49,070 nucleotides of DNA from an uncultured bacterium (GCA_902769585.1 CACXPT010000029.1:1-49070); one strand, 5' to 3'; shown: positions 16,753-24,884, counted from the first letter of the stretch. Translations and numbers: made by a program. Notes: a model not told the origin generated them from the letters alone.

Positions 16753-17652
16753 GTGGAGCACAACCTGCATGAGTTTTGGAGCGGGACGCATCCGCTCGTC
16801 CCGGACGGCTCGAACACCTTGCTGTCTGTAGCGTCTCGATCTATCGATGATCGCATAAGGGACATCGATCCCGCGACGGCGATACCGCGGTTTGTTAACT
16901 ATGAGCCAAACGGAGACCCAAACATGCTTATCGTAAACACGAACTTTTGGGCACGCGACCTCGACCTCTCGTGCGTGAGCGTGTGGAATACAAGCAGTAG
17001 TCCCACTAACGGAAGAACTGCAACGCTCATAACCAGGAAGCATATTGTGATGGCTACGCATTGGCCAGCAAACGGCTACAGGTTTTGCGATGCCAACGGA
17101 GTTGTGCTGACTAGAACGGTAGTGGACAGAAAGGTAATTTCTGATGACTTGCTTCTTGGACAGCTAGACGTCCCTTTGCCTGATTCTTTTAAACCGGCGC
17201 ATGTCCCGTCAACAAATATTTTTTGTTATCTTGCAGCCGGCAAATATCTTCCGACCCTTTGTTTCAATCAGGAGAAGGGGGCAACGGTTCTGGAACTTGC
17301 CGCGTTAGATTCCGAAGCTACACGTATCGGTGGAGGGCACTTCTATCATTACGGCCATGCAAGCTATACGAATCTTGTTTCGGCGCAACGCTGTAACGTA
17401 AGAGGAGCGACTGTAGACGGAAATTCTGGATGCCCTGTATTTCTTGTGGTTGGCAACGAACTTGTTCTGCTTTTTAGTAATCACCTTGGATGGGTGGGGG
17501 TAGAAACTTGGTCGCGACATTGGGGCCCCATGTTGCCATTCCACGTTGAGGCTGTTCAGAATCAGATTAACCAATGGGAAGGCACGAATGCCAGCCAGTA
17601 TCAGCTTGAACAGCCTGACTTTAGTTCATTTAGAGAGGTCGTCAATCAGTAG
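16753..17652 (+). CDS. 5'-truncated copy of the chymotrypsin-fold protease domain
   Basis: This 299-aa frame matches the last 290 or so residues of the large protein ending at 22177, at roughly 70% identity. An in-frame stop lies at 16747-16749, so nothing precedes the GTG. The domain keeps a plausible triad: His103 in VMATHW, Asp131/132 in SDDLLLGQL and Ser225 in DGNSGCPVF. It lacks a signal peptide and the calcium-repeat and beta-sandwich parts, so it would stay in the cytoplasm or be non-functional. The frame has stayed open while the sequence diverged, mostly by conservative changes, which argues against a long-dead pseudogene. It may be a relic of a tandem duplication. GC is lower than in the surrounding genes. 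Confidence 0.65.
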   Translation: MEHNLHEFWSGTHPLVPDGSNTLLSVASRSIDDRIRDIDPATAIPRFVNYEPNGDPNMLIVNTNFWARDLDLSCVSVWNTSSSPTNGRTATLITRKHIVMATHWPANGYRFCDANGVVLTRTVVDRKVISDDLLLGQLDVPLPDSFKPAHVPSTNIFCYLAAGKYLPTLCFNQEKGATVLELAALDSEATRIGGGHFYHYGHASYTNLVSAQRCNVRGATVDGNSGCPVFLVVGNELVLLFSNHLGWVGVETWSRHWGPMLPFHVEAVQNQINQWEGTNASQYQLEQPDFSSFREVVNQ

Positions 17653-17667
17653 ATTGGGGGTTTAGGT

Positions 17668-18327
17668 ATGAAATACTTTATTGCAATATTCCTATTTGTG
17701 CTGAGTTCAAGTGCAATGGGCGCTTCGGCATACTGGACAGGCATTAGCCTAAACAACTATGACAGAAGTTCTAGTACCTCGCGCGATTATGCCTTTTCTG
17801 GCGACATATACGGAGCGGATGGGAAATCCGCATGGATCCTTTCTGATATATACGGGCATGTGGAGAATGGCAATTTGTACCTTAAGCATATGGATTTCTC
17901 TTTGGAATCAATGGATGCGACGTTCAATTGGTGGGCTTTAGCCCTTTATGGAGACGTCGTAAGCGAGGAGACCTTTAGTTCGCTTAACCGTATTGAAGAC
18001 TTTTACGGCAACGACTGGTATACGGGTGGCACGTTTGTCGAAAATCCAGACGATTTCTACATGGCGTTCAAGGTGAGCGAAGTGCTTATTGAAAACCATG
18101 AATATGTTGCCGGCCAGACTTGGTACGGATGGGTACATGTCTCCATCGACGATAATCTTGATATGACATTGCTTGGCGACGGCATCAACCTCAACGGCGG
18201 ATCGGTAACGGTGGGTGGTGGCGGTACCCCCGAGCCGGCATCCGGTCTGCTGCTGCTCGTGGGCGGCGCGTTGTTGGCGCTGAGGCGGCAACGAAGGGCG
18301 CGATCTGCGATTTCGGCGGCACGGTGA
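17668..18327 (+). CDS. PEP-CTERM sorted surface protein, copy A
   Basis: The 219-aa product has an N-terminal signal peptide (MKYFIAIFLFVLSSSAMGASA) and a C-terminal PEP-CTERM signal: PEPASG, a hydrophobic run LLLLVGGALLAL and then basic RRQRRAR. Exosortase-type enzymes recognise such tails. The body contains NWWALALYGD, NRIEDFYG and VENPDDFYMAFKVSEVL, all shared with copy B at 22192-22845. It follows the truncated protease copy by 15 nt. The last 10 or so residues differ from copy B and look like read-through across a recombination junction. Function is unknown. Confidence 0.8.
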   Translation: MKYFIAIFLFVLSSSAMGASAYWTGISLNNYDRSSSTSRDYAFSGDIYGADGKSAWILSDIYGHVENGNLYLKHMDFSLESMDATFNWWALALYGDVVSEETFSSLNRIEDFYGNDWYTGGTFVENPDDFYMAFKVSEVLIENHEYVAGQTWYGWVHVSIDDNLDMTLLGDGINLNGGSVTVGGGGTPEPASGLLLLVGGALLALRRQRRARSAISAAR

Positions 18328-18345
18328 TCCTGTTCCGGTAACTGG
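18288..18345 (+). pseudogene. Short 3' remnant of another gene fused behind copy A
   Basis: In the frame shifted relative to copy A, bases 18297-18344 read KGAICDFGGTVILFR followed by a stop, which looks like a genuine protein end. Similarity between copies A and B stops at AGGCGGC near 18285-18291. The fragment is too short to identify. Confidence 0.3.
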
Positions 18346-18381
18346 GACTGCGCGCGCCGTCTCCGACGCGATCGCCGGGAG

Positions 18382-18401
18382 GGTCGCGCTCCTGCGCGAC
18401 C
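18382..18401. repeat. GGGAGG-family hairpin, intergenic copy
   Basis: GGTCGCGC-TCCT-GCGCGACC is a perfect 8-bp stem preceded by GCCGGGAG. It belongs to the same family as copies at 5396, 6888, 6943, 44077 and 46430. Confidence 0.75.
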
Positions 18402-18471
18402 ACGGCGCGGCGGCTAGGCCTTGATCACCTCGACGGTGGCGCTGCCAACCGCCCGGTTCGTATCTGCCGCC

Positions 18472-18500
18472 TTGCGGCGGCAGAAGGCATCGGGTATAAT
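18472..18500 (+). promoter_or_regulatory. Strong promoter TTGCGG-N17-TATAAT before the large protease gene
   Basis: The -35 at 18472-18477 and -10 at 18495-18500 are exactly 17 bp apart. The ATG at 18509 begins 8 nt after the -10, so the transcript is predicted to be leaderless. Confidence 0.7.
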
Positions 18501-18508
18501 TGGGCGAA

Positions 18509-21500
18509 ATGACCGAGCTGTATCAGATCATAGTGCTTCGCGCCGGCGTAGTTCTGTTGGCGCTGCTTGCGGCAGTGTCGGCATTTGTCGGGCTGGCGCA
18601 TGCTTGCCGTTGCGTGGGGAAGCAGCTGAAGACGCTTACCTTGGTGGTCATTTCATTTCTGGCGATTGTCGCTACGGTACTCGCGCAGAAGAGCGGACGA
18701 AGCACAGGGACAACGGGGAGTCCGCCCGGAACGGCTCAACAAACTGGGACAACGGGCGTCCCGCCCGTTGGAAACGAGATCACCAACACCCTCCACTTCG
18801 CCGCAATCGACATGCACACGACCGGCACTTCCACTCTCTTGATAGCCTGGCCGCCTAGCCTCTTGGCCGCCGATGCGACGCTAGACCTCTTCGCGGCAAC
18901 GTCTCTCGTGGATTCCATATGGGTTTGGCAATGCGAACACCAGGTGGCAGCAGGCGAAACGAACTGGCTCGTGGCAGTCTCCATGCCCCAGGCATCTCCC
19001 GGCGCGAACGCGCCGTCGGCATTCTTCTACGTGTCCAACCGGGAGACGTGCGCCGACACCATGGCCGACTCCGACCGCGACGGCTTGCCTGACGTGTACG
19101 AGCTTGCGAACGGCACCAACCCGTACGTGCCGGACTACGCTTCGGCTCCAAAGTTGACGGTAGGACAGAGCGGAGACTTTACCGACATTCAATCCGCGCT
19201 CATGGCAAGCACGGACTATTCGATCATCGAGCTCGACCAGTCAGCGCAACACGAGATCACGGACTCTCTTGGCGTACAGCTTCCGCAGCATCCTGTCATG
19301 GTGACAACATCGAACTCGTATGCGGTTGTCAGGGCGACAGGAACGACTGCATTCATGCTGGCTACCAACACAACCACACGGACGCTGTTCAAAAACCTGT
19401 ACCTACTTCTTGACGCCAAAACCTCTTTTCAAGTTGGTTTCTGGTGTGGCGGTAACCTGCCGTGGGATGGCGTCCCGGCGGCCGCTACGTTCGACAATGT
19501 CTATGTCAGGATGCCGAACCCGAATGTCCAGTACAGGGGCTGGATGTTCTACCGCCATTGTGCGGACATGGCCACGATCCGCAGCTGCACCGTCAACGCC
19601 GCAGGGGCGACATGGGCCGTCGGCATTGATGCCTACGGTTCGCCACCGCTAGCGATCAACGGTTGCTCGTTCGTCAACTTCCCGCCCGATGGCGCGTCGA
19701 ACGCTGGCTGCGGAGCGCTGCTGAGGACATCGGGTGCCAGCGACTCAGGATCCGAGGTGACGATCTCGCGCTCGATCTTCGACGAGTCGTTCACCAACGC
19801 ATGGCCGCTTGCACGGTTCGATACTGCGAATCCGTATTTCGTGACGGTCTCGGACTGCTTGACGCCGCGTGACCTTCCAACAGAATACCTGCCAGACATT
19901 TCCAACAGCATTACAGTGACGAACGCCGCGCTTGCATGGTCGGGCATCCCGTATCCTGGTTCGCCGTCCGTCGCGCTGGGAATCGGTTCGCTCATGCCCA
20001 TCGCCGACGATCCCCTCGTCGACACGGACGGAGACGGCCTTTGCGACTACGATGAGGCTTACGAACGTGGCACCGATCCGTTCAACGCGGACAGCGACAA
20101 CGACGGCGTGGATGATCGTACAGAAATGACCATAGACGAGACAGGCCCAACCAATCCGCACTCCTTCAAGCAGAGATTGACCGTGTCTGTGACCAACACC
20201 GTATCTCTTACACACGCCATCTACACCGCATGGGGCTATGCGGAGTCTGGCTGGGAGACGAACGGGCTTGCGACGTTCCCGCAGGGGTGCGGCACGAACC
20301 TATACCTTGACGCCTCTTCGCAAGGTGCCACACACATCAAGGCGTTCTGCGACATGAACGACGACGGGGAATATGACTCCGCATACGACATCCTTCTCGT
20401 GCGCGATATTCCGCCTGGCGCCATGGCGCAAGTCAATTTCGTGTTCGGCGACGTTGACGGCGACGGCGTGTCCGACGCGCGGGAACGCCAGGAGCAGACC
20501 GACCCGTACGATGCGAAAAATTTCCGCTTCATCGTGACCGTGAACATTGAATCGTCTGATGTTGTGCCGGGACTGACAAATTTTGTGGCGTGGGGATACT
20601 TGCCTACGGGCTGGGAGACGAACGATCATGGAACTTTTGCGGGTAATTCCTTGGTCTTCTCGGTAGATGGCGTTGCTGTAAACGGGGAACTGTACATCAA
20701 GGTCTTCCGTGACTTCAATACGAACGGTGTCTATGACGCTGGGGTTGATGCGCTCGTCGCAAGAAAGCTGACAGGAACAGATAACGGAAAGGCTGTCACG
20801 TTCAGTATTGGCGACAGCGACAACGACCGCATTGCAGACAGCGTGGAGTTGAAGGAGGGAACGAATCCGCTCAGCAATCTCGAATATTGCTTCAACCTGT
20901 CGCAGACGTACACGGGCGTGTTTCAGACGACGAACGCTCTCACGTTCGCGGCTTACTTCGGGACTAACCGCGTGCATGGTCCGTGTGTGGTTGCGGACCG
21001 AATCTGGACGTACGACTTCGGGCATCGCGTCGCGACGTCTGGCGAGAAGGCGTCGGTGAGCGTATGGGACGACGCGAACCATAACGGGGAATGGGACGTG
21101 GGTGAGACGAGCAACAGGTACGTGATCGCCATAACCGGCCATGACATGGTGGTGACGAACGCGCTGACGTACGGAAACTTCGACCATGACGGCAACACGC
21201 TGCCGGACTGGTGGGAGGCGCAGGAAGGACTTGGCGCCGAAGGGATCGCGCGACGAGTATACGACGATCCCGACGGTGATGGCCTCATCAACCTTCACGA
21301 ATACTGGTGTGGCACACATCCGCTCGTGCCTGACGGATCGAACACCTTGCTGTCGGTAGCATCTCGGTCGATCGATGATCGCATCAGGGACATTGATCCT
21401 GTGACGGCGATTCCTCGTTTCGTCAATTATTTCGTTAACGGCTCCAATGATGTGTTCCAGTTGAACACGAACTTCTGGGCGCGAGACCTCGACCTCTCGT

Positions 21501-22177
21501 GCGTGAACGTGTGGCATGACGGAGAGCACAAGGGAACAAAGGCGGCAACGCTTATCACCCGAAAGCATGTCGTAATGGCGGCTCATTGGCCTGAATACAC
21601 CTATCGGTTCTGCGACACCAATGGGATTGTAATGACGCGGACAGTTGTACAATGGAATAACCTTTCAGATGATTTAAGGCTAGGACGATTGAACGAGCCG
21701 TTGCCAGAATCATTCAAACCGGCATGTGTCCCATCGACAAATATAGTACGGTATCTTGCAACTGGCAAATATCTTCCTACGCTCAGTATCAATCAGGAAA
21801 AAGGTGCGACGATTCTTGAGCTTGAGGCACTAGATTCTGAGGCTACGCGTACTGGTGGCGGTCACTATTTCCATTATGGACATATAAACTATACTAATCT
21901 TGTCACAAGACCGCGTTGTAGCGTGAGGGGGGCGACTGTAGACGGAAATTCCGGTTGTCCAGTGTTTCTTGTGGTTGGCAATGAGCTTGTTCTACTTTTT
22001 AGCAATCACCTTGGCTGGAAGAATGTCGAAACATGGTCGCGGCACTGGGGACCTTTACTGCCGTTCCGTCTTGATGCGGTGCAACGCAAGATTGACGAGT
22101 GGGAAGGGGTTGATGCGGACTTGTATCAGATTGTTCCATTTGACGTTAATTCGTATGATGAGATTGTCAACCCGTAG
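18509..22177 (+). CDS. Large exported protein with calcium-repeat, beta-helix and chymotrypsin-type protease domains
   Basis: The product is 1222 aa. Two hydrophobic segments (about 9-30 and 39-59) anchor or export it. A low-complexity GTTG/GVPP stretch (about 70-88) is encoded by repeat DNA. Asp-rich TSP3/EF-type repeats occur at about 187, 505 (DTDGDGLCDYDEA, then DSDNDGVDD), 650, 770 and 920. A beta-helix-like part lies at about 210-490 and three similar beta-sandwich units with the phrase GWETN at about 555-870. Residues 940-1222 look like a trypsin fold: His1026 in VMAAHW, Asp1054/1055 in SDDLRLGRL and Ser1148 in DGNSGCPVF. The triad order and spacing fit but activity is inferred. A PEP-CTERM gene follows 14 nt later, suggesting a functional pair. 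Confidence 0.75.
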   Translation: MTELYQIIVLRAGVVLLALLAAVSAFVGLAHACRCVGKQLKTLTLVVISFLAIVATVLAQKSGRSTGTTGSPPGTAQQTGTTGVPPVGNEITNTLHFAAIDMHTTGTSTLLIAWPPSLLAADATLDLFAATSLVDSIWVWQCEHQVAAGETNWLVAVSMPQASPGANAPSAFFYVSNRETCADTMADSDRDGLPDVYELANGTNPYVPDYASAPKLTVGQSGDFTDIQSALMASTDYSIIELDQSAQHEITDSLGVQLPQHPVMVTTSNSYAVVRATGTTAFMLATNTTTRTLFKNLYLLLDAKTSFQVGFWCGGNLPWDGVPAAATFDNVYVRMPNPNVQYRGWMFYRHCADMATIRSCTVNAAGATWAVGIDAYGSPPLAINGCSFVNFPPDGASNAGCGALLRTSGASDSGSEVTISRSIFDESFTNAWPLARFDTANPYFVTVSDCLTPRDLPTEYLPDISNSITVTNAALAWSGIPYPGSPSVALGIGSLMPIADDPLVDTDGDGLCDYDEAYERGTDPFNADSDNDGVDDRTEMTIDETGPTNPHSFKQRLTVSVTNTVSLTHAIYTAWGYAESGWETNGLATFPQGCGTNLYLDASSQGATHIKAFCDMNDDGEYDSAYDILLVRDIPPGAMAQVNFVFGDVDGDGVSDARERQEQTDPYDAKNFRFIVTVNIESSDVVPGLTNFVAWGYLPTGWETNDHGTFAGNSLVFSVDGVAVNGELYIKVFRDFNTNGVYDAGVDALVARKLTGTDNGKAVTFSIGDSDNDRIADSVELKEGTNPLSNLEYCFNLSQTYTGVFQTTNALTFAAYFGTNRVHGPCVVADRIWTYDFGHRVATSGEKASVSVWDDANHNGEWDVGETSNRYVIAITGHDMVVTNALTYGNFDHDGNTLPDWWEAQEGLGAEGIARRVYDDPDGDGLINLHEYWCGTHPLVPDGSNTLLSVASRSIDDRIRDIDPVTAIPRFVNYFVNGSNDVFQLNTNFWARDLDLSCVNVWHDGEHKGTKAATLITRKHVVMAAHWPEYTYRFCDTNGIVMTRTVVQWNNLSDDLRLGRLNEPLPESFKPACVPSTNIVRYLATGKYLPTLSINQEKGATILELEALDSEATRTGGGHYFHYGHINYTNLVTRPRCSVRGATVDGNSGCPVFLVVGNELVLLFSNHLGWKNVETWSRHWGPLLPFRLDAVQRKIDEWEGVDADLYQIVPFDVNSYDEIVNP
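18750..18770. repeat. CAACGGGCG hairpin inside the protease gene
   Basis: The perfect 9-bp stem with loop TCC is the same element as at 1879-1899. A degenerate unit lies just upstream at 18712-18735. It is translated as GTTGVPPVG. Confidence 0.75.
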
Positions 22178-22191
22178 GAGGAGATGGTGTT

Positions 22192-22845
22192 ATGAGAATC
22201 GTTATTACGATGTTACTGCTGCTAACATGTAATTTGGTAAATGCATCATCAACGTATTGGAGTGGAATCCGTCTTATAAATGATGGTGTATATAGCGACA
22301 ATTTGGGAGAGTATGGTTTCTTGGGGGTGGTAAGAAATGATGGTGGTAAAAGTGCAGAAATAATCTCGTCATTCTACGCTCATGGTGAGAACGGGAAAAT
22401 ATATATCAAGCATGCGGATTTTTCCAAGGAACAAATCGAACCTACATTCAACTGGTGGGCACTTGCTCTTTACGGAGACATCGCGAGCGAGACGACCTTC
22501 AACCCTGATTCGTTGAACCGCATTGAGGACTTTTACGGAGATGATTCTGGGCGGTATACGGGTGGTACGTTGGTTGAAAATCCAGACGACTTCTACATGG
22601 CGTTCAAGGTGAGTGAAGTCCTTCTTGACGAGAATTACGACTATTACGAGGGCCAGACGTGGTACGGATGGGTGCATGTCTCGATCGACGAGAACCTGGA
22701 AATGAGCTTGCTTGGCGACGGCATCAACCTCTACGGCGGCGCGGTGACGGTGGGTGAGGGCGCTTCTCCCGAGCCGGCATCGGGGCTGCTGCTGCTCGTG
22801 GGTGGCGCGCTGTTGGCGCTGAGGCGGCGAAAAAATTTGCTATAA
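22192..22845 (+). CDS. PEP-CTERM sorted surface protein, copy B
   Basis: The 217-aa product has a signal peptide (MRIVITMLLLLTCNLVNAS) and a C-terminal PEPASG, hydrophobic LLLLVGGALLAL and RRRKN tail. It shares its middle part with copy A (NWWALALYGD, NRIEDFYG, GQTWYGWVHVSID, LLGDGINL). A GGAGGAG lies just before the ATG and the gap to the protease gene is 14 nt, so the pair is one operon. The stop codon lies within the -10 box of the next gene. The exosortase is not in this window. Confidence 0.82.
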   Translation: MRIVITMLLLLTCNLVNASSTYWSGIRLINDGVYSDNLGEYGFLGVVRNDGGKSAEIISSFYAHGENGKIYIKHADFSKEQIEPTFNWWALALYGDIASETTFNPDSLNRIEDFYGDDSGRYTGGTLVENPDDFYMAFKVSEVLLDENYDYYEGQTWYGWVHVSIDENLEMSLLGDGINLYGGAVTVGEGASPEPASGLLLLVGGALLALRRRKNLL

Positions 22846-22846
22846 T
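22841..22846 (+). promoter_or_regulatory. -10 box TATAAT for uxaC overlapping the PEP-CTERM stop codon
   Basis: TATAAT at 22841-22846 includes the TAA stop of the upstream gene. A leader of about 43 nt with a small hairpin GACGG-CTTG-CCGTC and an AGAGG motif precedes the ATG at 22896. No good -35 was seen. Confidence 0.4.
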
Positions 22847-22895
22847 CTTCCGCGACGGCTTGCCGTCACGATTTCGAAACCAAGAGGAAAAAGAC

Positions 22896-24170
22896 ATGCC
22901 ATTCATCAACGACGACTTTCTTCTCACGACCAAGGCCGCGAGGGAACTCTACCACGGCTACGCCGAGAACATGCCCATCATCGACTACCACTGCCACCTG
23001 CCGCCGGCCGAGATAGCCGCGGACCAGCGCTGGGAGAACATCGCGCAGGTGTGGCTTGGCGGCGACCACTACAAGTGGCGCCAGATGCGCTCGAACGGCA
23101 TAGACGAAAAGCTTATCACCGGCGACGCCAGCTGGCATGACAAGTTCCTCGCCTTCGCCGAGACGATGGAGGTGCTTCTCAAGAACCCGCTCTTCGACTG
23201 GTCCCATCTTGAGCTCGCGCGCTACTTCGGCGTCACCGACCGCCTCTCGCGCAAGACGGCCGAGAAGATCTGGAAGAAATGCAACGCCGCCCTCGCGAAG
23301 CCCGGCTTCTCCGCGCAGGGGCTCATGAAGAAGTCCAACGTGAAGGTTGTCTGCACTACCGACGATCCCGTTGACTCGCTCGAGCACCACATCGCTATCG
23401 CGAAGAAGCCGTTCGGCACGAAGATCCTGCCCGCATGGCGCAGCGACAAGGCCAGCAAGGTTGAGAACCTGAAGGCCTGGAACGACTGGATGGACCGTCT
23501 CTCCAAGGCCGCGAAGATGCCCGTCAAGACTTGGGACGACTTCCTTGAGGCCATGGCGAAGCGGCACGCCTTCTTCGCGAAGTGCGGCTGCGTGATCTCC
23601 GACTACGGAGTCACCGAGATCTTCGCCGAGCCTTACACCGAGGCGGAAGTGCGCCGCATCTTCAAGAAGGCGCGCGGCGGAAAGGCGCTCGCTCCCGAAG
23701 AGGCGCTCAAGCTGAAGAGCGCGTGGCTCTACGAAGGACTGGCGGCGGACGCGAAAGCCGGCTGGGCGGCGCAGCTCCACTACTGCTGCCTGCGCGACAC
23801 CAACACGAAGATGTTCAAGCTGCTCGGTCCCGACACCGGATTCGACTGCATCGGCGAATGGAACGTGGCCGCCTCGCTTGCCCGCCTCTTCGACCGGCTG
23901 GAGCAGAACGGCGCGCTCCCGCGCACGATCCTCTACACGCTCAACCCGAAGGACACCGAGATGCTCGCCACCCTCATGGGCAGCTTCCAGCACGGCCCCG
24001 AGAAGGGGCGCATGCAGCTGGGCGCGGCCTGGTGGTTCCTCGACCAGAAGGACGGCATGCGCAAGCAGCTGGAGGCGCTCGGCGCGCTCGGCTGCCTCGG
24101 CAACTTCTCGGCAAGGAGATCGAGGCTGGCGAGTTGCCGCGCGACATCCCGTGGATCGGCGGGCTTGTGA
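22896..24170 (+). CDS. uxaC: Uronate (glucuronate/galacturonate) isomerase, 3' end disrupted by a deletion and frameshift
   Basis: UxaC interconverts D-glucuronate/D-fructuronate and D-galacturonate/D-tagaturonate. The 424-aa frame from 22896 (ATG after AGAGG) has the metal-binding DYHCHLPP (His32, His34), VVCTTDDPVDSLEHH, WAAQLHYCCLRDTN and WWFLDQKDGM. After LGCLGNF at about 24108 the family phrase [21 protein letters not shown] is absent. The expected C-terminus (LLGKEIEAGELP, then SDICYNNAEKYFFGA) resumes in another frame and stops at 24217. About 25 codons plus a frame change are therefore missing. Either the gene is recently inactivated or there is an assembly error. It suggests use of uronic acids from plant or mucin glycans. 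Confidence 0.85.
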   Translation: MPFINDDFLLTTKAARELYHGYAENMPIIDYHCHLPPAEIAADQRWENIAQVWLGGDHYKWRQMRSNGIDEKLITGDASWHDKFLAFAETMEVLLKNPLFDWSHLELARYFGVTDRLSRKTAEKIWKKCNAALAKPGFSAQGLMKKSNVKVVCTTDDPVDSLEHHIAIAKKPFGTKILPAWRSDKASKVENLKAWNDWMDRLSKAAKMPVKTWDDFLEAMAKRHAFFAKCGCVISDYGVTEIFAEPYTEAEVRRIFKKARGGKALAPEEALKLKSAWLYEGLAADAKAGWAAQLHYCCLRDTNTKMFKLLGPDTGFDCIGEWNVAASLARLFDRLEQNGALPRTILYTLNPKDTEMLATLMGSFQHGPEKGRMQLGAAWWFLDQKDGMRKQLEALGALGCLGNFSARRSRLASCRATSRGSAGL

Positions 24171-24210
24171 GCGATATTTGCTACAATAACGCGGAGAAGT
24201 ACTTTTTTGG

Positions 24211-24312
24211 TGCTTAGTGCTTGGTGTCTAGTGCTTGGTGCCTAGTGCCTAGTGCCTAGTGCGAGGCTAAAGCACCAAGAATATGCGCGAAAGCAACGCA
24301 CTAGGCACTAAG
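24211..24312. repeat. Heptamer tandem array (TAGTGCT/TTGGTGC type) with inverted partner
   Basis: Bases 24211-24262 repeat 7-nt units such as TGCTTAG, TGCTTGG and TGCCTAG. The short segment to 24312 contains reverse-complement units (GCACCAAG, GCACTAGGCACTAAG). It begins in the last codons of the ancestral uxaC end. The same family flanks the phosphatase gene at 45572 and 46456. Confidence 0.85.
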
Positions 24313-24337
24313 AAAACACTGGTCAGTGGAAGGCAAA

Positions 24338-24724
24338 ATGGAAGAGCAAGAGAACAACACGGCCATCAACCTGGCGGAGGAGCGGTTGAGGCTCGAGCGC
24401 GAGGCGCTTGCGGTGGAACGCGAGCGCCTTGAGGCGGCGAAGCAGCACGCAGAGGAGGAAGCGCGTCTTGCGTTGACCCGCCGTCGTCCGTTTCTGGCGT
24501 TTGCCGTGGTGGCGCTTCTGGTGGCGCTCAGCTTCGCTGGCGGGCTGCTGGCCGGCATTTCGATCATGGAGGGCCGCCAGCAGCGGCTTGCCAAGGAACG
24601 TCTTGAGCGCGCCCTCTCCAAGTTGAACATCGCACCGACCTCGGTAACGACCAACGCCGTGCATCTTTCAGGTGCGAAGACCGGCCAATCGCACCGCGAC
24701 GTGGCTGTGGTTGTTATTCAGTAA
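24338..24724 (+). CDS. Small coiled-coil membrane protein of unknown function
   Basis: The protein has 128 aa from the ATG at 24338; a GTG at 24326 would add four residues. Residues 10-50 are a Glu/Arg-rich heptad-like helix (EERLRLEREALAVERERLEA). One transmembrane segment follows at about 55-78 (FLAFAVVALLVALSFAGGLL), then a short basic tail. I do not recognise a family. It lies alone between two repeat-rich spacers. Confidence 0.6.
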   Translation: MEEQENNTAINLAEERLRLEREALAVERERLEAAKQHAEEEARLALTRRRPFLAFAVVALLVALSFAGGLLAGISIMEGRQQRLAKERLERALSKLNIAPTSVTTNAVHLSGAKTGQSHRDVAVVVIQ

Positions 24725-24753
24725 GAAGGTTAAAAGCCCGTCGCCTGCGTTAT

Positions 24754-24778
24754 GCACGAGAATGTCAATGAGGATAAC
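24754..24778. repeat. 25-bp dispersed repeat, first copy
   Basis: The 25 bases from 24754 match 45647-45671 at 23 positions (core AATGAGGATAAC). Both copies lie near the TAGTGCT heptamer arrays. Confidence 0.65.
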
Positions 24779-24783
24779 TATGA

Positions 24784-24884
24784 TTGCTTTCGCTACTTGG
24801 AGATTCGGAGATTCGGAGTTTCGGAGAATATCATAAAAATTCTCCAAGCCTCCTAAGCTCCAAAACTCCCAGCAGCGAAAGCAA
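24784..24884. repeat. 101-bp inverted-repeat element with GGAGATTC tandem units
   Basis: The perfect 11-bp ends TTGCTTTCGCT (24784-24794) and AGCGAAAGCAA (24874-24884) enclose GGAGATTC-type repeats on the left and CTCC-type repeats on the right. No coding frame is present. Confidence 0.7.

Noticed and set aside
16753..17652. Truncated protease copy as a plain pseudogene
   Set aside because: Its frame is intact over 299 codons with the triad kept, so it is listed as a CDS with reservations.
24100..24217. Programmed ribosomal frameshift in uxaC
   Set aside because: A conserved segment of about 25 residues is missing, so a frame change alone would not restore the protein; no slippery heptamer is evident.
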